13,430 nucleotides of DNA from Bacteroidales bacterium (lineage in GTDB: Bacteria; Bacteroidota; Bacteroidia; Bacteroidales; UBA932), in assembly GCA_017483985.1 (NCBI GenBank), contig JAFUUB010000106.1, forward strand, positions 1 to 13,430, in the 5' to 3' direction. The notes beneath the pieces were generated by a model. The model was given only the letters and a program-made list of their open reading frames with translations. It made no database searches and was not told the origin of the DNA. Every line of letters starts with the position of its first letter. The stretch's first letter is position 1. The position numbers were made by a program, and so were the translations under genes. Shown one piece after another: positions 7,152 to 13,430 of this stretch.

Positions 7152-7176
7152 CTTTAAAGGTTTTTTCGGTTTAAAG
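7152..7176. repeat. Inverted repeat in the GH3 leader
   Basis: CTTTAAA (7152-7158) and TTTAAAG (7170-7176) form a perfect 7-base inverted repeat around 11 bases, between the GH3 -7 box and its start codon. It could be an operator or RNA hairpin, but it is short and A/T-rich, so chance is possible. Confidence 0.35.
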
Positions 7177-7180
7177 CAAT

Positions 7181-7188
7181 CAAAGATA
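7181..7188 (-). promoter_or_regulatory. -7 promoter box of the GH3 gene
   Basis: On the minus strand, TATCTTTG (7188-7181) is an exact TAnnTTTG box 37 bases before the GH3 ATG, giving a leader of about 30 bases. No clean TTTG is seen at the -33 position, where the sequence reads TTTTCAC, so the upstream half is weak. Confidence 0.6.
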
Positions 7189-7236
7189 ATGAAAACCCGG
7201 GAATCCGTGAAAATTCATTGTTCATCGGAGCAAACA

Positions 7237-7268
7237 TTTGAAGATTCTGCTAAATAATTTGTATCTTG
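7237..7268 (+). promoter_or_regulatory. Probable promoter of the S9 peptidase operon
   Basis: TTTG at 7237-7240, a 21-base spacer and TATCTTG at 7262-7268 fit the Bacteroidota promoter with one T missing in the -7 box. The ATG at 7292 follows after a short leader. As the next three genes have gaps of 1-4 bases, this is likely the promoter for the whole run to the right edge. Confidence 0.5.
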
Positions 7269-7291
7269 CAAGTGAATTTAACCCTGTTGGA

Positions 7292-9700
7292 ATGAAGAAG
7301 TTTCTCTTTACCCTGGCCCTGATGGCCGCCGCCCTCCCCAGCGTCGCCCAGGAGCCGAACTATGCCCTGGCCGAGCGGTTCTCCGCCAAGAAAGTCAGTC
7401 AGATGGTATTTTCCACGCAGATGCAGCCGAACTGGTTCCGGGATTCCGACCGTTTCTGGTATTCCTGGAAGACGTCCGAAGGGACCCGCTACTGGATGGT
7501 GGACCCCGCCGCCGGGACGAAGACCGAGCTGTTCGACCTGGAAAAGCTGGCCATGCAGGTCTCCGAGATCACCCGCGACCCGTTCGAGGCCAAGCACCTG
7601 CCGCTGCAGAACCTGAAACTCAAGGATGACAAGTATTTCACCTTCGATGTCAACAGCACGCAGGACACCAAGGATGAGGACGATACGACCAAGACCGTCA
7701 AGAAGGTCTTCCATTTCAAATACGACATCGCCTCGAAGAAACTGGAGGAGCTGGAAAAGGCCGAGAAGGCGAAGTATCCCCGCTGGGCCATGGTTTCCCC
7801 GGACGGGACCATGGGCGTCTATGTCAAGAACCACAATCTCTTCTGGATGGATTCCACCTCGCTCCGCAAGGCCGCCAAGGACCCCAAGGACAGCACCCTG
7901 GTGGAGCATCGCCTGACCACCGACGGCACGAAGGATTTCAGCTGGGACGGCAACAGCTACAACGGCGACACGGAGGCGGATTCCACCGCCCGCCGCATGG
8001 CTCCGATCGTCTGGTCGCCGGATTCCAGACGCTTTGCGACCTTCCGCTGGGACATGTCCAAGATCAAGGACTTCTGGGTGATCAACTCGACCTCGAAGCC
8101 GCGTCCGACCCTCGAGACCTATAAGTACCAGATGCCCGGGGAGCCCGGCCCGACCGGCACCCTGTATGTGGCCGACATGCCCGCCGGGACCTTCCGCGCG
8201 GTCAAGACCCACGCGTTCAAGGACCAGGACATGGAATTCCTGTCCGCTCCCAGGACAGCGGAGGATGCTTACATTGAATATCCTTCCCGCAAGTGGCTGG
8301 GCGACGAGAAGGGCTTCTACATGATGCGGCTGAGCCGTGACCTCAAGCGCCACGACCTGTGCTACGTCGGCGTGGATGCCGACAGCACCCGCATGGTCAT
8401 CCGCGAGCGGCTCAACACCTACGTGGAGACCCGTAACCCGAAGTTCATCAAGGGCGGCAGCCAGTTCATCTGGTGGTCCGAGCGCAACGGCTGGGCCAAC
8501 CTGTACCTGTATAACGCGGACGGTTCGCTGGTGCGCAACCTGACCGAGGGCGCCTTCCATGTCGAGGACATCCTCGGGGTCAACGAGGCGGCGGGCTATG
8601 TCCTGTTCAGCGCCTGCGGCGTGGACAAGGACGAGAATCCCTACCAGATGCACAATTACAAGGTGTCCCTGTCCGGCGGCGCGATCCAGCAGCTGGACAT
8701 GAAGGACATGGACGTCCTGGCGGCCGCCAGTTATGACGGGCGCTATTTCGTGGCCAATTATTCCCGTGTCGACTGCGCCCCGGCCGTCGCCCTGTACAAC
8801 GCCGTCACCGGCCGCAAGGTCCTCGACCTCGAGGAGGCCGACCTGCGCCTGCTGCTGGAAGCCGGCTACAAGTTCCCGGAGCGTTTCAAGGTCAAGGCCG
8901 CCGACGGCATCACCGACCTGTACGGCGCCATGTACAAGCCGTTCGACTTCGACTCGACCAAGGTGTACCCGATCCTGGACTATGTCTATCCGGGTCCGCA
9001 GGTCGAGGCCAACAACATCTCCTGGAGCAAGGGCTTCACCCGGGTGGACCGGCTGGCCCAGGTCGGTTTCATCGTGATCACCGTGGGCAACCGCGGCGGC
9101 CATCCGAACCGCTCCAAGTGGTATCATAACTATGGCTACGGCAACCTCCGCGACTACGGCCTGGAGGACCAGAAATACGCCATCCAGCAGCTGGGCGCCC
9201 GTTATCCGTTCATCGACCTGGAGCGGGTGGGCATCCACGGCCATTCCGGCGGCGGCTTCATGTCGACGGCGGCCATCCTCACGTACCCCGACTTCTTCAA
9301 GGTGGCCGTCTCCTGCGCCGGCAACCACGACAACAGCATCTACCACCGCTGGTGGAGCGAGCAGCACCACGGCATCCTCGAGAAGGTCAACCAGGCGGAT
9401 ACCTCGTTCGTGTACAGCATCAAGACCAACCAGGAACTGGCCTCCCGCCTGAAGGGCCACCTGATGTTGGTCCACGGCGACATGGACAACAACGTCAACC
9501 CGGCCAACTCGATCCGCGTCGCGGACGCCCTGATCAAGGCCAACAAGCGGTTCGAATATGTCCTGCTGCCCGGCCAGCGCCACGGCTTCGGCGACATGAA
9601 CGAGTGGTTCTTCTGGAAGATGGCCGACTGGTACAGCGAATGGTTCCTGGGCGGGAAGAAACGCGCGGAGGTAGATATCAAGGAATTGAACAATGATTGA
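7292..9700 (+). CDS. S9-family serine peptidase, DPP IV-like, exported
   Basis: This 802-residue prolyl-oligopeptidase-clan enzyme has a signal peptide (MKKFLFTLALMAAALPSVAQ) for the periplasm. An N-terminal beta-propeller covers about 30-540 (repeats such as YPRWAMVSPDGTMGVYV, APIVWSPDSRRFATFRWD, FIWWSERNGWANLYLYN). The alpha/beta-hydrolase domain covers about 550-795. The catalytic triad is Ser652 (GHSGGG), Asp732 (HGDMDNNV) and His764 (QRHGFG); Tyr566 in VYPGPQ matches the oxyanion tyrosine of DPP IV. The tandem-Glu motif (DWVYEEE) that grips the peptide N-terminus in DPP IV is not seen; the matching region at 217-231 reads SWDGNSYNGDTEADS. Cleavage of X-Pro dipeptides is therefore not assured. 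The Met at 7292 starts the signal; the upstream in-frame ATG at 7238 overlaps the promoter. It is longer than a typical DPP IV. It heads a four-gene run. Confidence 0.92.
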   Translation: MKKFLFTLALMAAALPSVAQEPNYALAERFSAKKVSQMVFSTQMQPNWFRDSDRFWYSWKTSEGTRYWMVDPAAGTKTELFDLEKLAMQVSEITRDPFEAKHLPLQNLKLKDDKYFTFDVNSTQDTKDEDDTTKTVKKVFHFKYDIASKKLEELEKAEKAKYPRWAMVSPDGTMGVYVKNHNLFWMDSTSLRKAAKDPKDSTLVEHRLTTDGTKDFSWDGNSYNGDTEADSTARRMAPIVWSPDSRRFATFRWDMSKIKDFWVINSTSKPRPTLETYKYQMPGEPGPTGTLYVADMPAGTFRAVKTHAFKDQDMEFLSAPRTAEDAYIEYPSRKWLGDEKGFYMMRLSRDLKRHDLCYVGVDADSTRMVIRERLNTYVETRNPKFIKGGSQFIWWSERNGWANLYLYNADGSLVRNLTEGAFHVEDILGVNEAAGYVLFSACGVDKDENPYQMHNYKVSLSGGAIQQLDMKDMDVLAAASYDGRYFVANYSRVDCAPAVALYNAVTGRKVLDLEEADLRLLLEAGYKFPERFKVKAADGITDLYGAMYKPFDFDSTKVYPILDYVYPGPQVEANNISWSKGFTRVDRLAQVGFIVITVGNRGGHPNRSKWYHNYGYGNLRDYGLEDQKYAIQQLGARYPFIDLERVGIHGHSGGGFMSTAAILTYPDFFKVAVSCAGNHDNSIYHRWWSEQHHGILEKVNQADTSFVYSIKTNQELASRLKGHLMLVHGDMDNNVNPANSIRVADALIKANKRFEYVLLPGQRHGFGDMNEWFFWKMADWYSEWFLGGKKRAEVDIKELNND

Positions 9701-9704
9701 TGAT

Positions 9705-10493
9705 ATGAAAAAACTTCTCCTGATTGCACCGGCGGTGCTCCTGCTGCTGGCCGGTTGCCATAAAGACGCCAAACTGCAGACGAAGGTCTTCGAACAGAGC
9801 GCCTCCTATGCCCTGACCGAAGGAGCGGCGGATTCCATCTCCGTGCAGGTCCGGCTGGAATACCCGGTCTCCGGGGCGGCTCCGGCGGTCATCGACGCGA
9901 TGACCCGGACCATCATCGGGCAGGCCCTGATGGAAGACGGCGGCAAGCCGGACATCGCGGCCGCGGTGCAGCGGTACATCGACGTGACGGTCCAGGACTA
10001 CCGGGACACGAACCTGCCGCTGTACGGGCAGGTGCGCGAAGAGGAACTGGAAGGTGCGCTCCTGAGCTGGGAGGACCAGGTCTCGGGCTATTTCTCCGGG
10101 CAGTACAAGGACATCATTTCCTACGATGTCTATGCCTACAGTTTCACGGGCGGGGCCCATGGCCTGGCCGGCGACTATGTGATGAACTTCAACCTCAAGG
10201 ACGGCACGCTGGTGGGCGAGGGCGATTTCTTCGTCCCGGGCTACCAGGAGGAGCTCTCCGCCCTGCTGACGGCGCACCTGCGCGAGTCCATGCCGGATGA
10301 GGATTCCTACAACGCCCTGTTTGTCAAGGACATCGAACCGAACGGCAATTTCAAGGTGTCCGAAGAAGGGGTGACTTATATTTACGGACCTTATGAGATC
10401 GGGCCGTACTACCTGGGCAGCATCGAGGTGACCCTCCCCTGGGAGGAACTCGGCACCCTGGTCTACGACAGCCCGACGGAAATCCTCGGCTGA
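9705..10493 (+). CDS. DUF3298/DUF4163 (RsiV-like) lipoprotein
   Basis: This 262-residue predicted lipoprotein has lipobox LLAGC with Cys18 (MKKLLLIAPAVLLLLAGC). The N-terminal half (about 30-120) resembles DUF4163, and the GGAHG motif (149-153) followed by NFNLKDGTLVGEGDFF begins a DUF3298 region. The same pair occurs in the anti-sigma factor RsiV, which binds lysozyme, and near PdaC deacetylases. Here there is no cytoplasmic sigma-binding part, so it is probably a free cell-envelope lipoprotein of unknown role. Two starts are possible: ATG 9693 (MIDDMKK, overlapping the peptidase gene by 8 bases and 8 bases after AAGGA) or ATG 9705 (4-base gap). I chose 9705 because it gives a clean signal peptide; two acidic residues ahead of the signal would be odd. 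Confidence 0.8.
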   Translation: MKKLLLIAPAVLLLLAGCHKDAKLQTKVFEQSASYALTEGAADSISVQVRLEYPVSGAAPAVIDAMTRTIIGQALMEDGGKPDIAAAVQRYIDVTVQDYRDTNLPLYGQVREEELEGALLSWEDQVSGYFSGQYKDIISYDVYAYSFTGGAHGLAGDYVMNFNLKDGTLVGEGDFFVPGYQEELSALLTAHLRESMPDEDSYNALFVKDIEPNGNFKVSEEGVTYIYGPYEIGPYYLGSIEVTLPWEELGTLVYDSPTEILG

Positions 10494-10494
10494 T

Positions 10495-11046
10495 ATGGAA
10501 CGGGACCTGCAATGGATCATTACGCGCGTTGACGGCAAGATCGCCTCTGTTTCGACGGATTACAAGGGAGCAGCGAAGGTTTTGGCCGGCATTGCGGCAC
10601 TCCCGCCCGCCCGGGTGGGATCAGTCGATTGCAGGAAAATCACGACGGAGGAGGTCTTCAGCCTGTCGGACACCGTGACATGGGACGACCTCCTGCTGCT
10701 GGGAACACCCTTTCAGAAGAGTGTCTGGAAGGCGCTCTTCGACCTGACGCACGGACCGGAACCGGCCCGCCTGCTGAGTTACACCCAGCTGGCCGAGACC
10801 CTCGGAAAGGGTCCCGGCGTGCGCGCCGTCGCCCATGCGGTCGGCCTCAATCCGGTCGCCGTGATCATCCCGTGCCACCTGATCATCCCGAAGGAATCCC
10901 TGGAGCGCCTGCATGCCCTCGAAGAGGAGAACGGGCTCTTCAAATGGGAGACCTTGTATATGGTTGACCAGACGGTCGACTACGGCGAATACGCCCTCGG
11001 GGCCGCGCTCAAGCGCCGGCTTATCCAAATCCACATGAATCGTTAA
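10495..11046 (+). CDS. O6-alkylguanine-DNA alkyltransferase (MGMT/Ogt) homologue, variant active site
   Basis: This 183-residue protein has an N-terminal domain of about 65 residues and the C-terminal DNA-binding domain of methylated-DNA-protein cysteine methyltransferases, which move alkyl groups from guanine O6 to their own cysteine. Seen features: GTPFQKSVWKAL (70-81), SYTQLAETLG (95-104), the base-flipping Arg110 in GVRAVAHAV, NPV (119-121) and the acceptor Cys127 in IIPCHLI. The standard PCHR is PCHL. After it, where the family reaches its GxYxxG box in about 13 residues, this protein takes 39 (Cys127 to Tyr166 in GEYALG); Lys173 then keeps family spacing. The extra segment (132-162) is charged and helical. 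The acceptor cysteine suggests activity, but substrate range may differ. It starts 1 base after the lipoprotein stop and ends 4 bases before the GH2 gene. Confidence 0.85.
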   Translation: MERDLQWIITRVDGKIASVSTDYKGAAKVLAGIAALPPARVGSVDCRKITTEEVFSLSDTVTWDDLLLLGTPFQKSVWKALFDLTHGPEPARLLSYTQLAETLGKGPGVRAVAHAVGLNPVAVIIPCHLIIPKESLERLHALEEENGLFKWETLYMVDQTVDYGEYALGAALKRRLIQIHMNR

Positions 11047-11050
11047 AACT

Positions 11051-13430
11051 ATGAAATTCAGAAATTTACTAACGGCCAGCCTGCTGGGGCTGGCCGCTGT
11101 TTCTGCCACGGCGCAACCCGCGAACCGCGTCCTTTTCAATGAGGGATGGACCTTCGAGAAGGACGGTGCCAGCCGGGTGCTGGACCTGCCCCATGACTGG
11201 GGCGTGGATGGTGATTTCAACCAGGCCAATCCCGGCGAGACCGGCAAGCTTCCCTGGTGGGGGAATGCCACCTATTCCAAGGAACTGACCGTCACGGCGG
11301 AGGAACTGGGCAAGTCTTTTTATCTGGATATCGACGGTGCCATGTCCGGGGCCAAGGTCTGGTGCAACGGGCAGTTCGTGATGGAATGGCCCTATGGCTA
11401 TGCCTCCTTCCGGGCCAATCTGACACCTTTCCTGAAAGAGGGCGTCAACCGCCTGGCCGTGACCCTGGAAAACAAGGAGGATTCCTCCCGCTGGTATCCG
11501 GGTGGCGGCATCTACCGGAATGTCTGGCTGACGCGTGAGGAGCGCGTCGCGGTGGCCCACTGGGGCACCTTCGTGACCACGAAGGAGACCGGTCCCCATT
11601 CGGCCCAGGTGGCCCTGCAGGTGACTCTGGAGAGCCGGGAAGAGCCCTATGTCGGCCTGGTGACGACCCAGATCCTGGACCGGATCCCGGAAATCGTTTC
11701 CGTGGCCGGGAAGCGCCAGCGGATCGAACGCGTACTGGCCGAGACCCGGAGCTACGAGCGGATCGCGGATGGCCTGGTCGTTCCGCAAACGTTTGATGTG
11801 AAGGATATTGTCTTCTGGACGCCGGTCCAGCCGAAACTCTATGTCGCGCGGACGGTCGTCAAGGGCCCCGACGGCACTGAATCCGTCTACGAGACGCCTT
11901 TCGGCATCCGGACTGCGGAATTCCGCCCCGACGGATTCTACCTGAACGGGGAGAAGACCTTCCTCAAGGGTGTCTGCCTGCACCACGATGCCGGAGCCCT
12001 CGGTGCGGTCTGGAACGACGATGCCTGGGTCCGTCGCCTGGAAATGCTCAAGGACATGGGCTGCAATGCCATCCGTACCTCCCACAATCCGCCTGCACCG
12101 GAGTTGCTGGACCTCTGCGACCGGATGGGCTTCCTGGTCCTGGACGAACTGACCGATACCTGGACCGTCCCGAAGAAGCCCAACGGCTATGCGACGTTGT
12201 TCGAGGAATGGGCCGAGAAAGACCTGGTGGCCATGATCCACCGCGACCGGAACCATCCTTCCGTCATCCTTTGGAGTATCGGCAATGAATGCGGGGGGCA
12301 GGGTGACAGCACCCGCTGGCACATTCCCCAGATGTTGACGGACATCTGCCACCGCGAGGACCCGACCCGTCCGACCACCGCCGGCAATGACAACCTCTGG
12401 GCTTCGACGACGCCTTACCACGCCACGATCGATGTCTACGGCTATAATTACAAGCCGCATGCTTACGGGCAGTTCCACACGGACAACCCGCTCCAGCCGG
12501 TCTACGGCAGCGAAACGGCCTCCTGCATCTCCACGCGTGGATACTATTATTTCCCGGTTTCCGATGAAAAGGGCGAAGGCTGGCCGGAGGAGGCGCCTTT
12601 CCAGGTGAGTTCCTACGACCTGTATGCCCCGGGCTGGGCCTCCAAGCCGGATTACGAATGGTTCTATGAGGACCAGGCGCCTTACGTGTGCGGCGAGTTC
12701 GTCTGGACGGGCTTCGATTACCTGGGCGAGCCGACCCCGTACAACCTGGATCCGTCCATTCTGACGAATTACCATACGGAGGAAGAGAAAGAGGCCGCCA
12801 AGGCCATGTTCGCTTCCTGGGGCCAGAAGGTCAGCGAAGTGCCCCTGCCTTCGCGCAGTTCCTATTTCGGCATCATCGACCTGGCCGGTTTCCCGAAGGA
12901 CCGCTTCTGGCTCTACCAGGCCCGCTGGCGTCCGGAAGTCCCGATGGCCCATATCCTGCCGCACTGGAACTGGCCGGACCGCGTCGGGCAGGTGACGCCG
13001 GTCCATGTCTATACATCCGGCGACAGCGCCGAACTTTTCATCAACGGCAAGTCCCAGGGTCTCAAGCACAAAGGCGAGCTGGAATACCGCCTGCGCTGGG
13101 ACGATGCGGTTTACGAACCCGGAACGGTCGAGGTCGTGGCCTACAAGGACGGGCGCGAATGGGCGCGCGAGCGCATCGAGACGACCGGTCCGGCCCGTCG
13201 GCTGGTCCTGAAGACCGACTATGCGGGCGAGGACCTGTATTATGTGCGCGTCGAGATCCAGGACAAGGACGGCCGCATCGTTCCGACCGCCTGCAACGAA
13301 CTGTCATTCAACATTTCCGGTGACGGCCAGATCATCGCCTGCGATGCCGGCGACCCGACCAGCCACGTCGCCTTCCATTCGACCGACTACCCGGCCTTCA
13401 ACGGCCTGTGCAGCGTGATCGTCCGGCGGA
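11051..13430 (+). CDS. Glycoside hydrolase family 2 (beta-galactosidase-like), C-terminus cut by window edge
   Basis: The first 793 codons are present; the end lies beyond the right edge. The signal peptide MKFRNLLTASLLGLAAVSAT ends ATAQ, so it is exported. Domains: sugar-binding jelly roll, about 27-165 (LPHDWGVDGDF, WYPGGGIYRNVWL); Ig-like, about 170-295; TIM barrel, about 300-590 (GVCLHHDAGALG, NAIRTSHNPP); a DUF4982-like Ig domain, about 630-695; and the start of a GH2 C-terminal domain (GPARRLVLKTD, SFNISGDGQIIACDAGDPTS). The acid/base is Glu413 in WSIGNE and the nucleophile is probably Glu488 in VYGSETAS, 75 residues later as in other family members; CGEFVWTGFDYLGEPTPY follows. Likely substrates are beta-galactosides, not proven. 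It starts 4 bases after the alkyltransferase stop with no promoter of its own, so it is probably co-transcribed. Confidence 0.95.
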   Translation, partial: MKFRNLLTASLLGLAAVSATAQPANRVLFNEGWTFEKDGASRVLDLPHDWGVDGDFNQANPGETGKLPWWGNATYSKELTVTAEELGKSFYLDIDGAMSGAKVWCNGQFVMEWPYGYASFRANLTPFLKEGVNRLAVTLENKEDSSRWYPGGGIYRNVWLTREERVAVAHWGTFVTTKETGPHSAQVALQVTLESREEPYVGLVTTQILDRIPEIVSVAGKRQRIERVLAETRSYERIADGLVVPQTFDVKDIVFWTPVQPKLYVARTVVKGPDGTESVYETPFGIRTAEFRPDGFYLNGEKTFLKGVCLHHDAGALGAVWNDDAWVRRLEMLKDMGCNAIRTSHNPPAPELLDLCDRMGFLVLDELTDTWTVPKKPNGYATLFEEWAEKDLVAMIHRDRNHPSVILWSIGNECGGQGDSTRWHIPQMLTDICHREDPTRPTTAGNDNLWASTTPYHATIDVYGYNYKPHAYGQFHTDNPLQPVYGSETASCISTRGYYYFPVSDEKGEGWPEEAPFQVSSYDLYAPGWASKPDYEWFYEDQAPYVCGEFVWTGFDYLGEPTPYNLDPSILTNYHTEEEKEAAKAMFASWGQKVSEVPLPSRSSYFGIIDLAGFPKDRFWLYQARWRPEVPMAHILPHWNWPDRVGQVTPVHVYTSGDSAELFINGKSQGLKHKGELEYRLRWDDAVYEPGTVEVVAYKDGREWARERIETTGPARRLVLKTDYAGEDLYYVRVEIQDKDGRIVPTACNELSFNISGDGQIIACDAGDPTSHVAFHSTDYPAFNGLCSVIVRR

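Noticed and set aside
4798..7257. An 819-codon open frame on the plus strand opposite the whole GH3 gene
   Set aside because: The GH3 reading has intact domains, catalytic residues and a signal peptide. The opposite frame is a low-complexity Gly/Val/Asp/Glu-rich translation, as expected opposite a GC-rich coding strand.
9680..9704. AAGGA 8 bases before ATG 9693 as a Shine-Dalgarno site fixing the lipoprotein start
   Set aside because: Bacteroidota use such sites little, and a start at 9693 would put MIDD before the signal peptide. It is kept only as an alternative start.
7250..9772. An 840-codon open frame on the minus strand opposite the S9 peptidase gene
   Set aside because: Same GC-driven shadow effect; it has no recognisable domains, whereas the plus strand encodes a complete peptidase.
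11069..13069. A 666-codon open frame on the minus strand opposite the GH2 gene
   Set aside because: Composition is typical of a shadow frame, and the GH2 gene with both catalytic Glu residues explains the stretch.
1..13430. tRNA genes, CRISPR repeats, insertion sequences, toxin-antitoxin or defence genes
   Set aside because: None seen on reading either strand; all substantial open stretches are explained by the genes listed.

Overview
The window comes from a GC-rich member of the Bacteroidota, most likely a gut-type Bacteroidales. The evidence is a set of Bacteroidota promoter boxes (TAnnTTTG with an upstream TTG/TTTG), the absence of consistent Shine-Dalgarno sites, lipoprotein signal peptides, a TonB-dependent receptor with a carboxypeptidase-like regulatory domain, and typical Bacteroidota enzymes (GH3, GH2 and S9 peptidases, an OmpA-like lipoprotein). 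Genus cannot be fixed from the sequence. Genes are dense, and no gap between genes exceeds about 200 bases. No tRNA, rRNA, CRISPR array, insertion sequence or phage gene was seen.

Layout. (1) 1-942, minus: the N-terminal 314 residues of a TonB-dependent outer-membrane receptor that runs off the left edge. (2) 1032-2599, plus: a two-gene unit, a PlsC-type acyltransferase whose stop overlaps the start of a patatin-like phospholipase (ATGA), probably for lipid remodelling. (3) 2666-3310, minus, and 3503-4189, plus: a divergent pair of envelope proteins, a small outer-membrane beta-barrel and an OmpA-family lipoprotein with a glycine zipper. A strong hairpin separates the barrel gene from the patatin gene. 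(4) 4292-4669, plus: RidA, the enamine/imine deaminase, behind a clear promoter. (5) 4843-7143, minus: a lipoprotein GH3 glycosidase, convergent with ridA across three stacked hairpins. (6) 7292 to the right edge, plus: a tightly packed four-gene run of S9 peptidase, DUF3298-type lipoprotein, O6-alkylguanine-DNA alkyltransferase homologue and GH2 glycosidase (cut by the edge), with gaps of only 4, 1 and 4 bases.

Functionally the region is mostly cell-envelope and periplasmic nutrient-processing genes: receptor, porin-like barrel, peptidoglycan-binding lipoprotein, two glycosidases and a dipeptidyl-peptidase-like enzyme. Lipid turnover, RidA detoxification and a DNA-repair homologue are interspersed. 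It is not a classical polysaccharide utilisation locus, because no SusC/SusD pair is visible. The most unusual items are the DNA alkyltransferase homologue, which has about 26 extra residues between its active-site cysteine and the conserved GxYxxG box and PCHL instead of PCHR, and its place in an operon with unrelated exported hydrolases. I found no clear new multi-gene system.
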